From: Rhizomys pruinosus | Lineage: Eukaryota > Chordata > Mammalia > Rodentia > Spalacidae | Reading direction: 5' to 3' | Length of the DNA: 64,000 nucleotides | NCBI GenBank assembly: GCA_009823505.1 | Contig: VZQC01011941.1 | Location: 2,062,398 to 2,126,397 of the forward strand | Shown here: piece by piece, positions 53,798 to 64,000 of the stretch | Layout: each line of letters opens with the position of its first letter | Position numbering within the stretch: the stretch's first letter is position 1 | Notes under the pieces: generated by a model | The model's input: only the letters and a program-made list of their open reading frames with translations | The model's database searches: none | What the model was told of the DNA's origin: nothing | Translations under genes and position numbers: made by a program

Positions 53798-53890
53798 CTA
53801 CAATGGAGTGCGCAGCACATAATGAACATAACACAAATGTAGAATGGGGCTCAGCACATTATGAACATCACACACAAATAGAAGGTGGCT
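53798..53890 (-). other. Empty site related to LTR-like insertion (3)
   Basis: Reads ACAAATGTAGAATGGGGCTC, then AGCACATTATGAACATC and ATAGAAGGTGGCTCAG, without the element. Around the target it is among the closest empty relatives of the filled site. The target GGGGCT is at 53846-53851. Confidence 0.8.
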
Positions 53891-54691
53891 CAGTACATAA
53901 TGTACATCACACACAACTAGAATGGGGCACGCAGCACATAATGAACATCACACAAAATTAGAAAGAGGTGCGCAGTACATAATTTACATCACACACAAAT
54001 AGAATGGGGCACGCAATACATAAGGTACATCACATACACACAAACAATGCAGCTCAGCACATAATGTACATCACACAAAATTAGAATGGGGCTCAGTACA
54101 TAATGTACATTACACAAAACCAGAATGGGTATCAGCACATAATGTACATCACACACAGCTAGAATGGGGCTCAGTACATAATATACATTACACAAAAACA
54201 GAATGGGTCTCAGCAGATAATGTATACCACACACAACTAGAATGGGGCTCAGTACATAATGTACATCACACACAACTAGAATGGGGCACGCAGCACATAA
54301 TGAATATCACACACAACTAGAATGGGGCTCAGTACATAGTATACATCACAATCAACTAGAATGGGGTGCACAGTACATAATGTACATCACACACAACTAG
54401 AATGGGGCTCAGTACATAATGTACATCACACCCAACTAGAATGGGGCAAGCAGTCCATCAAGTACATCATACACAACATGAATGGGGCTCAGCCCTTAAT
54501 GGACATCACACAAAAATAGAATGTGTTCATACAGCTCATAATGTGCATCCCACACAACTTGAATGGGGCGCGCAGCACGTAATGTACATCACGCACAACT
54601 AGAATGGGACTCAGCACATAATGTACATCACACACAAATACAATGGAGTGCATAGCACATAATGAACATAAAACAAATGTAGAATGGGGCT

Positions 54692-55098
54692 ATTCTAGTT
54701 TGTCTTCCATTGCTGTGACAAAAAACTCTGACTGACACCAACTTGGGGAGGAAAGGGTTTATTCAGCTTACATCTCCTGGCTCACAGTTCATCACTCAGG
54801 GAGCCCAAGGCAGGAACTCAATGCAAGAACCTGGATGCAGGAGCTGAAGCACAGGCCATGGAGGAATACTGTTCACTGGCTTGCTCCCCTGGCTCATGCC
54901 CAGCCTGTCTTCTAATACCATACACCACCACCTGCCCAGTTTGGCACTACTCATTGTGGGCTGGGCCCTCCCACACTGCTCGACCATCAAGACAATACTC
55001 CACAGATGTGGCCACAGGCCAATCCAATGGAGCCAATTCCCCAATTGAGGCTCCCTCAACCCAGGTGTGTCAAGTTGACACTAAAGCTATCCAGCACA
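54692..55098 (-). mobile_element. 407-bp solo-LTR-like rodent repeat, inverted copy
   Basis: Exactly 407 bp, the reverse complement counterpart of 12862-13268. GGGGCT lies directly before (54686-54691) and after (55099-55104), the complement of AGCCCC at the left copy, so the target duplication is the same. Compared with copy 1 it has many substitutions and a few changes near the AATAAA-side end. Its TATA-like motif reads GGTATTAGAAG against GGTATAAGAAG in copy 1, so the box is weakened here. The matching flanks on both sides show it is the same ancestral insertion carried by duplication and inversion. Open frames through it, such as 54858-55232, run on into satellite and are not genes. Confidence 0.88.
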
Positions 55099-58000
55099 GG
55101 GGCTCAGCACATTATGAACATCACACACAACTGGAAGGTGGCTCAGTACATAATGTACATCACACACAAATAGAATGGGGGCTCACAGCACATAATGAAC
55201 ATCACACGACTAGAATGGGGCTCAGCACATAATGTCCATCACACACAACTAGAATGGGGCACGCAGCTCAGAATGAACATCACGCACAACTAGAATGAAG
55301 TGCGCAGTACATAATGTCCATCACACACAACTAGAAAGGGGCACGCAGCTCAGAATGAACATCACACACAACTAGAATGGGGCGCGCAGTACATAATGTA
55401 CATCACACTCACCTAGAATGGGGCTCAGTACACAATGAACATCACACATATCTAGAATAAAGCTAATTATATAATGTACATCACGCACAACTTGAATGGG
55501 GCTCAGAACATAATGTACATCATGCACAAATTGAATGTGGCTCAGAACATAATGTACATCACACACAACTAGAATGGGGCGCAGCATATAATGTACATCA
55601 CACACAACTAGAATGGGGCTCAGTACATAATGTACATCACACACTACTAGAATGGGGTTCAGCACATAATATACATCACATACATCTAGAATGGGGTGCG
55701 CAGTACATAATATATATCACACAGAATTAGAACAGGTCTCAGTACATAATGTACATCACACACAAGTAGAATGGGGCTCGCAGCACATAATGTACATCAC
55801 ACACAACTAGAATGGGGCTCAGCATGTAACATACATCACACAAACCTGTAATGGGGCTCAGTACATAATGTACATCTCACACAACTACAATGGGGCTCAG
55901 TACATAATATATATCACACACAACTAGAATGGGTTGCCCAGCACATAATGGACATCACACATTACAAGAATGGGGCTCAGTACATAATGTACATCACACA
56001 ATACTAGAATGGCGCACAGCACATAATGTACATCACACAAAGAGATTGCGGTGCACAGTACATAATGCACATCACACAGAAGTAGAATGGGACTCAGCAC
56101 ATAATTTACATCACACACAAGTAGAATGGGGCACACAGCACATAATGTACATCACACACAACAAGAATGGGGCTCAGTACATAATGAACCTCACACAATA
56201 CAAGAATGGCGTGCTGGACATAATGTACATCGCAAAGAAATAGAATGGGGTGCACAGTACATAATGCACATCACACACAAGTAGAATGGGGCTCAGCACA
56301 TAATTTACATCACACACAACTAGAATGGCACACACAGCACATAATGTACATCACACACATCCTGAATGGGGCGCCCAGCACATAATGTATATCACACACA
56401 ACTAGAATGGGTCTCAGCACATAATGTACATCACACAAAACTAAAATGGGGCTCAGCACTTAATGTACATCACACACAACAAGTAAGAGGCGCGGAGTAG
56501 ATAATGTACATCACACAAAACTAGAATGGGGCACGCAGCACATAATCAACATCACACAAGACTAGAATGGGGCACCCAGCACATAATGTACATCATACAA
56601 AAATAGAATGGGGCACGCAGCACATGATGTATATCACACACAACAAGAATGGGTCTCAGTATATAATATACATCACACAATACTAGAATGGCATGCAGCA
56701 TATAATGCACATCACACACCACTAGAATGTGGCTCACAGCACATAATGTACATCACACACAACTGGATTGGTGCCCACTAAATAATGTACAACACACACA
56801 ACTAGAATGGGCCTCAGGACATCATGTACATCACACAACTACAATGGGTTTCAGCACATCATGTACATCACACACAACTTGAATGGGGCTCAGACCATAA
56901 TGTACATCACACACAACTAGAATGTGGCTCAGCACATAATGTACATCAAACACAATTTGAATGGGGTGTGCAGCACATAATGTACATCAGACACAACTAG
57001 AACGGGGCTCAGTACATAATGTATATCACACAAAACTAGAATACATCTCTGTACATAATTACAACACACACAAATAGAATGGGGTACAGTACATACTGTA
57101 TATCACACACAACTAGAATGGGGTTCAGCACATAATGTACATCACACACAATTAGAATGAGTCTCAGCACATAATGTAAATCACAAACAACTAGAATGGT
57201 GCTCAGTACATATTATACATCACAAACAACTTGGATGGGGGACGCAGTACATAATGTACATCACACACAACTAGAATGGGTCTCAGTACATAATGTACAT
57301 CACACAACTAGAATGTGGCTCAGCACATAATGTACATCACACACAATGAGAATGGGGCACACAGCACAAAAGGAACATCACACACAACTTGAATGGGTTG
57401 CGCAGCAGATAATGTACATCACACAAAACAAGAATGGGTCTCAGTACATAATGTTCCTCACACACAACTAGAATGGGGCACACAGCACATAATGTACATC
57501 AGACAAAACTTGAATGGAGAACGCAGCACATAATGAACATCACACACAACTGCAATGTGGCTCAGCACATAATGTACATCACACACAACGAAACCGGGTC
57601 ATACAACACATAATGTACATCACACACAACTTGAATGACGTGCGCAGCAGATAATGTACATCACAAACCACTAGAATGGGGCTCAGCACATAATGTAAAT
57701 CACACAGAAGTAGAAAGCGGTGCGCAGTACATAATGTACATCACACCCAACTAGAATGCGACACGCAGCACATAATCAACATCACATGCAACTAGAATGG
57801 GCCGCGCAGTATATAATGTACATCACACACAGCTAGAATGGGGCTCAGCACATAATGTACATCACACAGAACTAGAATGGGCAGTGCAGCACATAATGAA
57901 CATCACACACAACTAAAATGGGGCTCAGCACATAATGTACATCACACACAACTAGAATGGGGAGCGCATCACATAATGCACATCACACAAAACTACAATT

Positions 58001-58387
58001 GGTCTCAGCACATAATGTACATCGCACACATCTAGAATGGGTCTCAGCACATGATGTACATCTCACAGAAATAGAATGGTGCTCAGTACATAATGTACAT
58101 CACACACAACTAGAATGGGGGCCAAAGTACATAATGTACATCAAACAGAACTGGAGTGGGGCTCAGCATATAATGTACCTCACACACAACTAGAATGTTG
58201 CTCAGTACATAATATACATCACACAAATAGAACGGGTCACACTGCACATAATGTACATCACACACAACTAGAATGGAGCTCAGTACATAATGTACATAAC
58301 ACACAACTAGAATGGGGCTCAGTGCATAATGCACATCACACACAACTAGAATGGGGCTCATCACATAATGTACATCACACACCACTT

Positions 58388-58478
58388 CAATGGAGCGCAC
58401 AGCACATAATGAACATGTCACAAATGTAGAATGGGGCTAAGCACACTATGAACATAACACACAACTAGAAGGTGGCTC
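58388..58478 (-). other. Empty site related to LTR-like insertion (4)
   Basis: Reads ACAAATGTAGAATGGGGCTA, then AGCACACTATGAACATAAC and CTAGAAGGTGGCTCAG without the element. The target GGGGCT is at 58433-58438. It lies on the far side of the filled copy from the other empty sites. Confidence 0.78.
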
Positions 58479-58839
58479 AGTACATAATGTACATCACACA
58501 CAACTAGAATGGGGCTCACAGCACATAATGTACATCACACACAACTAGAATGGGGCTCAGCACATAATTTCCATCACACACAACTAGAATGAGGCTCAGT
58601 ACATAATGTACATTACACACTAATAGAATGGGGAGCACAGAACATAATATACATCACACACAAGAATGGGTCTCAGTACATAATGTATCTCACACAACTA
58701 GAATGGGGCTCAGCACATAATGTACATCACACACAACTAGAATGGGGCCTGCAGCAATAATGAATATCACACAAAACTACAATGGGGCTCAGCACATAAT
58801 GTACATCACAAACAAATAAATGTGGCACAGTACGTAATG

Positions 58840-59160
58840 TACATCACACACAACTAGAATGGAGCGTGCAGCACAAAATGTATATCATACACAACTAGAA
58901 TGGTGCTCAGCACATAATGTACATCACACACAACTAGAATGGGGCTCAGCACATAAGGTACATCACAAACAACTAGAACGGGGCTCAGTACATAATATAC
59001 ATCACAGTCAACTAGAATGGGTCACGCAGTCCATATTTTACAACAAACACAACTAGAATGGGGCACACAGTACATATTTTACATTGAACACAATTAGAAT
59101 GGGGAACACAATACATAAGGTACATCACACACAACTAGAATGTTTCTCAGCACATAATGT
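58840..59160 (-). repeat. Satellite block repeated at 63664-63984 and near 62100
   Basis: GCGTGCAGCACAAAATGTAT (58864) and CCATATTTTACAACAAACAC (59031) recur at 63688 and 63855, a constant offset of 4824. A third, more diverged copy has the CCATATTTTACAACAAACAC unit at 62266. The block shows the right arm is also built from multi-unit modules. Confidence 0.85.
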
Positions 59161-59665
59161 ACATCACACACAACTAGAATGGGGCACACAGTCCATAAAG
59201 TACATCACAAACAACATGAATGGGGCTCAGCACATAATGGACATGACACAAAAATGGAATGTGGCACACCACAAATAATGTACATCATACACAACTTGAA
59301 TGGGGCACTCAGCACATAATACATCACACACAACTAGAATGGGGCACGCAGCACATAGTGTATATCACTCTCAACTAGAAAGGAGCTCAGCACATAATTT
59401 ACATCACACACAACTAGAATGGGACTCAGTACATAATGGATATCACACACTAATAGAATGGGGGGTGCCACACATAATGTACATCACAAACAACAAGAAT
59501 GGGTCTCAGGACAAAATGTTCCTCACACACAACTAGAATGGGGCTCAGAACAGAATGTACATCAAACACAACTAGAATGGGGCTCAGAACATGATGTACA
59601 TCACACACAACTAGAATGGTGCACAGCACATTATGTACATCACACACCACTAGAATGGGGCTCAG
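59090..59665 (-). repeat. Satellite block repeated at 62570-63145
   Basis: The run with CTAGAATGTTTCTCAGC, AAAAATGGAATG, AGTGTATATCACTCTCAAC and GGGGGGTGCCACACATAATG recurs 3480 bp downstream in the same order with few changes. Confidence 0.87.
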
Positions 59666-60779
59666 CACATAATGTATATCACAATTAGAATGGGGCACAG
59701 AGCACATAATGTATATTACACACAACTGGAATGGAGCTCAGTACATAATGTACATCACACACAGCAAGAATGGGCCTCAGGACATAATGTACATCACACA
59801 CAACTACAATGGGGCTCAGAACATGATGTACATCACAAACAACTAGAATGGGGCTCAGTATATAATGTACATCAAACAAAACCAGAATGTGGCTCAGTAC
59901 ATATTGTACATCACACACAACTAGAATGGGGCGTGAAGCAAATTATTAATATCACGCACTAGAATTGGTCTCAGAATAAAATGTACATCACAAAAAGTAG
60001 AATGTGGCACAGTACGTAATTTACATCACACACAACTAGAATGGGGCGTGCAGCACAAAACGTATATCATGCACAACTATAATGGTGCTCACCACATGAT
60101 GTATATCACACACAACTATAATGGGGCTCAGCATATAATGTACATCACAAACAACTAGAATGGGACAAAGTACATAATATATATCACAGTCAACTAGAAT
60201 GGGGCACACAGTACATATTTTACATCAAACACACCTAGAATGGTATGCAGCACATTATGTACATCACACACCACTAGAATGTGGCTCAGCACATAATGAC
60301 ATCACACACAATTAGAATGGGGTGATGAGTACATAATGTACATCACACACAACTGGAATCGGGCTCACTACATAATGTGCATCACACACAACAAGAATGG
60401 GCCTCAGGAAATAATGAACATCACACACAACTAGAATGGGCCTCAGTATATAATGTACATCAAACCCACGTAGAATGGGGGACGCAGTACAACAATTACA
60501 TCACAAAAAACATATGTGGCTCAGCACATAATGGACATCACACAAAAATAGAATGGGGCACACAACACATAATGTACATCTCACACAACTTGAATGGGGC
60601 ACGCAGTACATAATGTACATCACACACAACTAGAATGGGGCTCAGTACATAATGTACATCACACAAAACTATAATGGGGCTCAGCACATAATGTACATCA
60701 CAAACAACTAGAATGGGGCTCAGTATATAATGTACATCAAACACAACCAGAATGGGGCTCAGTACATATTGTACATCAA

Positions 60780-61810
60780 ACACAACTAAAATGGGGCGTG
60801 CAGCAAATAATGAATATCACACACAGCTAGAATGGGGCTCAGCACATAATGTACATCACAAAAAATAGAATGTGGCACAGTACATAATGTACATCACAGA
60901 CAAATAGAACGGGGCGTGCAGCAAATCATGTACATCATACACAAAAAAAATGGGTCTCAGCACATAATATACATCACACACAACTAGTAAGGGCCCCGCA
61001 GTACATAACATATATCACACACAACTAGAATGGCGAGCAGCACATAATGTACATCACACACAACTAGAATGGTGTGCACAGAACTTAATGTACATCACAC
61101 AAGTAGAATGCAGCTCAGCACATAATGTACATCACACAAAACTAGAATGGGGCTCAGTACATAATGTATATCACACAAAACTATAATGGGGCTCAGCACA
61201 TAATGTACATCACAAACAACTAGAATGGGACTCAGTATATAATGTACGTCAAACACAAACAGAATGGGGCTCAGTACATATTGTAAATCAAACACAACTA
61301 AAATGGGGCGTGCAGCAAATAATGAATATCACACACAGCTAGAATGGGGCTCAGCACATAATGTACATCACAAAAAAATAGAATGCGGCACAGTACATAA
61401 TGTACATCACACACAACTAGAATGGGGCATGCAGCAAAACATGTACATCATACACAACTAGAATGGGTCTCAGCACATAATGTACATCACACACAACTAG
61501 TAAGGTGCCCACAGTACATAACATATATCACACACAACTAGAATGGCGAGCAGCACATAATGTACATCACACACAACTAGAATGGGGTGCACAGTACCTA
61601 ATGTACATCACACAAGTAGAATGCAGCTCAGCACATAATGTACATCACAAAAAACTAGAATGGGGCTCAGTACATAATGTACATCACACAAAACTATAAT
61701 AGGGCTCAGCAAAGAATATACATTAAAAAAAAAACTAGAATGGGGCTCGGTATATAATATACATCAAACACAACCAGAATGGGGCTCAGTACATATTGTA
61801 AATCAAACAC
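60780..61810 (-). repeat. Tandem pair of about 513-bp satellite modules
   Basis: The marker AAGTAGAATGCAGCTCAGC at 61101 recurs at 61614 (513 bp later), with the surrounding GGCGTGCAGCAAATAATGAA, AATAGAATGCGGCACAG and CTAGAATGGCGAGCAGC units also repeated. A further copy lies near 63403. Confidence 0.82.
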
Positions 61811-64000
61811 AACTAAAATGGGGTGTGCAGCAAATAATGAATATCACACACAGCTAGAATGGGGCTCAGCACATAATGTACATCACAAAAAATAGAATGC
61901 GGCACAGTACATAATGTACATCACACACAACTAGAATGGGGCGTGCAGCACAACGTGTACATCCTACACAACTAGAATGGGGCTTAGCATATAATGTACA
62001 TCACACACAACTAGAATGGGGCTCAGCACATAATGTACATCACAAACAACTAGAATGGGGCACAGTGTATAATATACATCAAACACAACTGGAATGGGAC
62101 TCAGTAGATATTGTACATCATACACAACTAGAATGGGGTGCGCACCAAATAATGAATATCACACACAACTAGAATGCTGCTCAACACATAAGGTACATCA
62201 CAAACAACTAGAATGTGGCTCAGTATATAAAATACATCACAGTCAACTAGAATGGGGCACGCAGTCCATATTTTACAACAAACACAACTAGAATGGGGCA
62301 TGCAGTACAAATTTTACATCAAACACAACTATAGTGGGGCACACAGTACATAATGTACATCACAAACAACTAGAATGGGGCATGCAACACAAAATGAACA
62401 TCACACACAAATAGAATGGGGCACACAGCACATAATGTACATCACACACAACTAGCTAGGTCTCAGTACATAATGTACATCACACACAACTAGAATGGGA
62501 TGCACAGTATATAATGTACATCACACACAACTAGAATGAGGCACGAAGTACATAATGTACACCACACACAACTAGAAATGGGCACACAGTACATAAGGTA
62601 CATCACACACAACTAGAATGTTTCTCAGCACATAATGTACATCACACACAACTAGAATGGGGCACGCAGTCCATAAAGTACATCACAAACAACATGAATG
62701 GGGCTCAGCACATAATGGACATCACACAAAAATGGAATGCGGCACACCACAAATAATGTACATCATACACAACTTGAATGGGGCGCTCAGCACATAATGT
62801 ACATCACACAGAACTAGAATGGGGCGCGCAGCACATAGTGTATATCACTCTCAACTAGAACGGAGCTCAGCACATAATTTACATCACACACAACTAGAAT
62901 GGGGCTCAGTACATAATGTATATCACACACTAATAGAATGGGGGGTGCCACACATAATGTACATCACAAACAACAAGAATGGGTCTCAGGACAAAATGTT
63001 CCTCACACACAACTAGAATGGTGCTCAGAACAGAATGTACATCAAACACAACTAGAATGGGGCTCAGAACATGATGTACATCACACACAACTAGAATGGT
63101 GCACAGCACATTATGTACATCACACACCACTAGAATGGGGCTCAGCACACTTTGTACATCACAAAAAATTGAATGAGGCACAGTACATATGTACTTCACA
63201 CACAACTAGAATGGGCCGTGCAGCAAAACATGTACATCATACACAACTTGAATCGGTCTCAGATCATAATGTATATCACACACAACTAGTAAGGGCCCCG
63301 CAGTACATGACATATATCACACACAACTAGAATGGCGAGCAGCACATAATGTACATCACACACAACTAGAATGGGGTGGACAGTACTTAATATACATCAC
63401 ACAAGTAGAATGCAGCTCAGCACATAATGTACATCACACAAAACTATAATGGGGCTCAGCACAGAATGTACCTCACAAACAACTGGAATCGGGCTAGGTA
63501 TATAATGTACATCAAACACAACCAGAATGGGGCTCAGTACATATTGTCCATCAAACACAAATAAATGGGGCGTGCAGCAAATAATAAATATCACACACAG
63601 CTAGAATGGGGCTCAGCACATAATGTACATCGCAAAAAAATAAATTTGGCACAGTACGTAATGTACATCACACACAAATAGAATGGGGCGTGCAGCACAA
63701 AATGTATATCATACACAACTAGAATGGTGCTCAGCACATAATGTACATCACACACAACTAGAATGGGGCTCAGCACATAATGTACATCACAAACAACTAG
63801 AACGTGGCTCAGTACATAATATACATCACACATAACTAGAATGGGGCATGCAGTCCATATTTTACAACAAACACAACTAGAATGGGGCACGCAGTACATA
63901 TTTTACATCGAACACAACTAGAATGGGGGACACAGTACATAAGGTACATCACACACAACTAGAATGTTTCTCAGCACATAATGTACATCACACACAACTA

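Larger units (their letters stand above)
48889..54691 (-). repeat. Clean inverted satellite with empty-site blocks
   Basis: Regular inverted units up to the LTR-like element. Contains three blocks related to the insertion site of that element (near 51300, 53410 and 53850), each lacking the insertion. A local doublet near 53120-53190 repeats an AGCTAGCATGG unit. No gene is visible. Confidence 0.92.
33187..64000 (-). repeat. 39/41-bp minisatellite array, inverted arm
   Basis: Same satellite family as 1-33185 in opposite orientation: units read CAACTAGAATGGGGCTCAGC, then CACATAATG and a centre with ATGTACAT. Both unit lengths are present. The array is interrupted by a 50-bp G-rich array (42176-48797), a SINE-like junction (48798-48888) and the LTR-like element (54692-55098). 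Marker units complementary to those of the left arm, CAAGTAGAATGCAGCTCAGC, occur near 41221, 61101, 61614 and 63403, with a related one near 53609. No gene is visible. Confidence 0.95.
55099..64000 (-). repeat. Clean inverted satellite to window end
   Basis: Regular inverted units with several recent block duplications (see 58840-59160, 59090-59665 and 60780-61810). The array runs off the window without a boundary. No non-satellite sequence of more than a few bases is seen. Confidence 0.92.

Noticed and set aside
54858..55232. 124-codon plus-strand frame
   Set aside because: It is the antisense of the inverted LTR-like element running on into satellite; not a gene.
1..64000. Centromeric satellite call
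   Set aside because: I see no CENP-B-box-like motif in the unit and have no positional evidence. Higher-order structure alone does not prove centromere function.
33187..64000. Whole right arm as a simple fold-back copy of the left arm
   Set aside because: The two LTR-like copies differ by many substitutions, landmark spacing differs, and the G-rich array has no counterpart on the left.
1..64000. tRNA, rRNA or other structured RNA genes
   Set aside because: None was recognised. The only pol III-like signal is the A-box-like motif at 48808-48818, which lacks a partner B box.

Overview
The window is almost entirely satellite DNA and contains no believable gene. The dominant sequence is a tandem minisatellite of two unit classes: 39 bp, ending CTGAGCCCC, and 41 bp, ending CTGCRYRCCCC. 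Each unit starts ATTCTAGTTG and carries the palindrome ATGTACAT in its centre. I estimate about 1,300 units. The solo-LTR-like 407-bp element, the L1-like 3' end and the SINE fragments suggest a muroid rodent (mouse, rat, vole or hamster group). This is recognition from memory of rodent repeats, not a search result; the species cannot be told.

Layout. Positions 1-33185 carry the satellite in one orientation (called sense). From 33187 to the end it runs in the opposite orientation. The flip coincides with a single N at 33186. Two more single Ns, at 18456 and 42175, look like gap placeholders. Within the sense arm are a 4.2-kb block present twice (1437-5700 and 7083-11298), the 407-bp LTR-like insertion (12862-13268), an error-rich stretch (13571-18455) whose last 2.2 kb repeats 11298-13530, a 1.4-kb composite insertion (18457-19872), a 160-bp T tract (21898-22058), a second error-rich stretch (26561-30010) and a 1.2-kb composite insertion with an L1-like 3' end (30764-31940). 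The antisense arm holds an error-rich start (33187-37060), clean satellite (37061-42174), an unrelated 50-bp G-rich array (42176-48797), SINE-like scraps at that array's edge, and clean satellite to the end. An inverted copy of the 407-bp LTR-like insertion sits at 54692-55098.

What ties it together. The LTR-like insertion has the same ends, the same length and the same duplicated target in both arms, and related satellite blocks in both arms preserve the empty site. The two arms therefore descend from one ancestral higher-order block by duplication and inversion. The left and right insertions differ by clear substitutions, so the inversion is not merely one read folded on itself. The third copy at 17919 shares the left copy's variants and differs mainly by small indels, which points to unpolished sequence at a contig end.

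All long open reading frames are by-products of repeats. The 39-bp unit is 13 codons long and open on both strands, and the 50-bp unit has no stop codon in any frame of its minus strand. I annotate no CDS.
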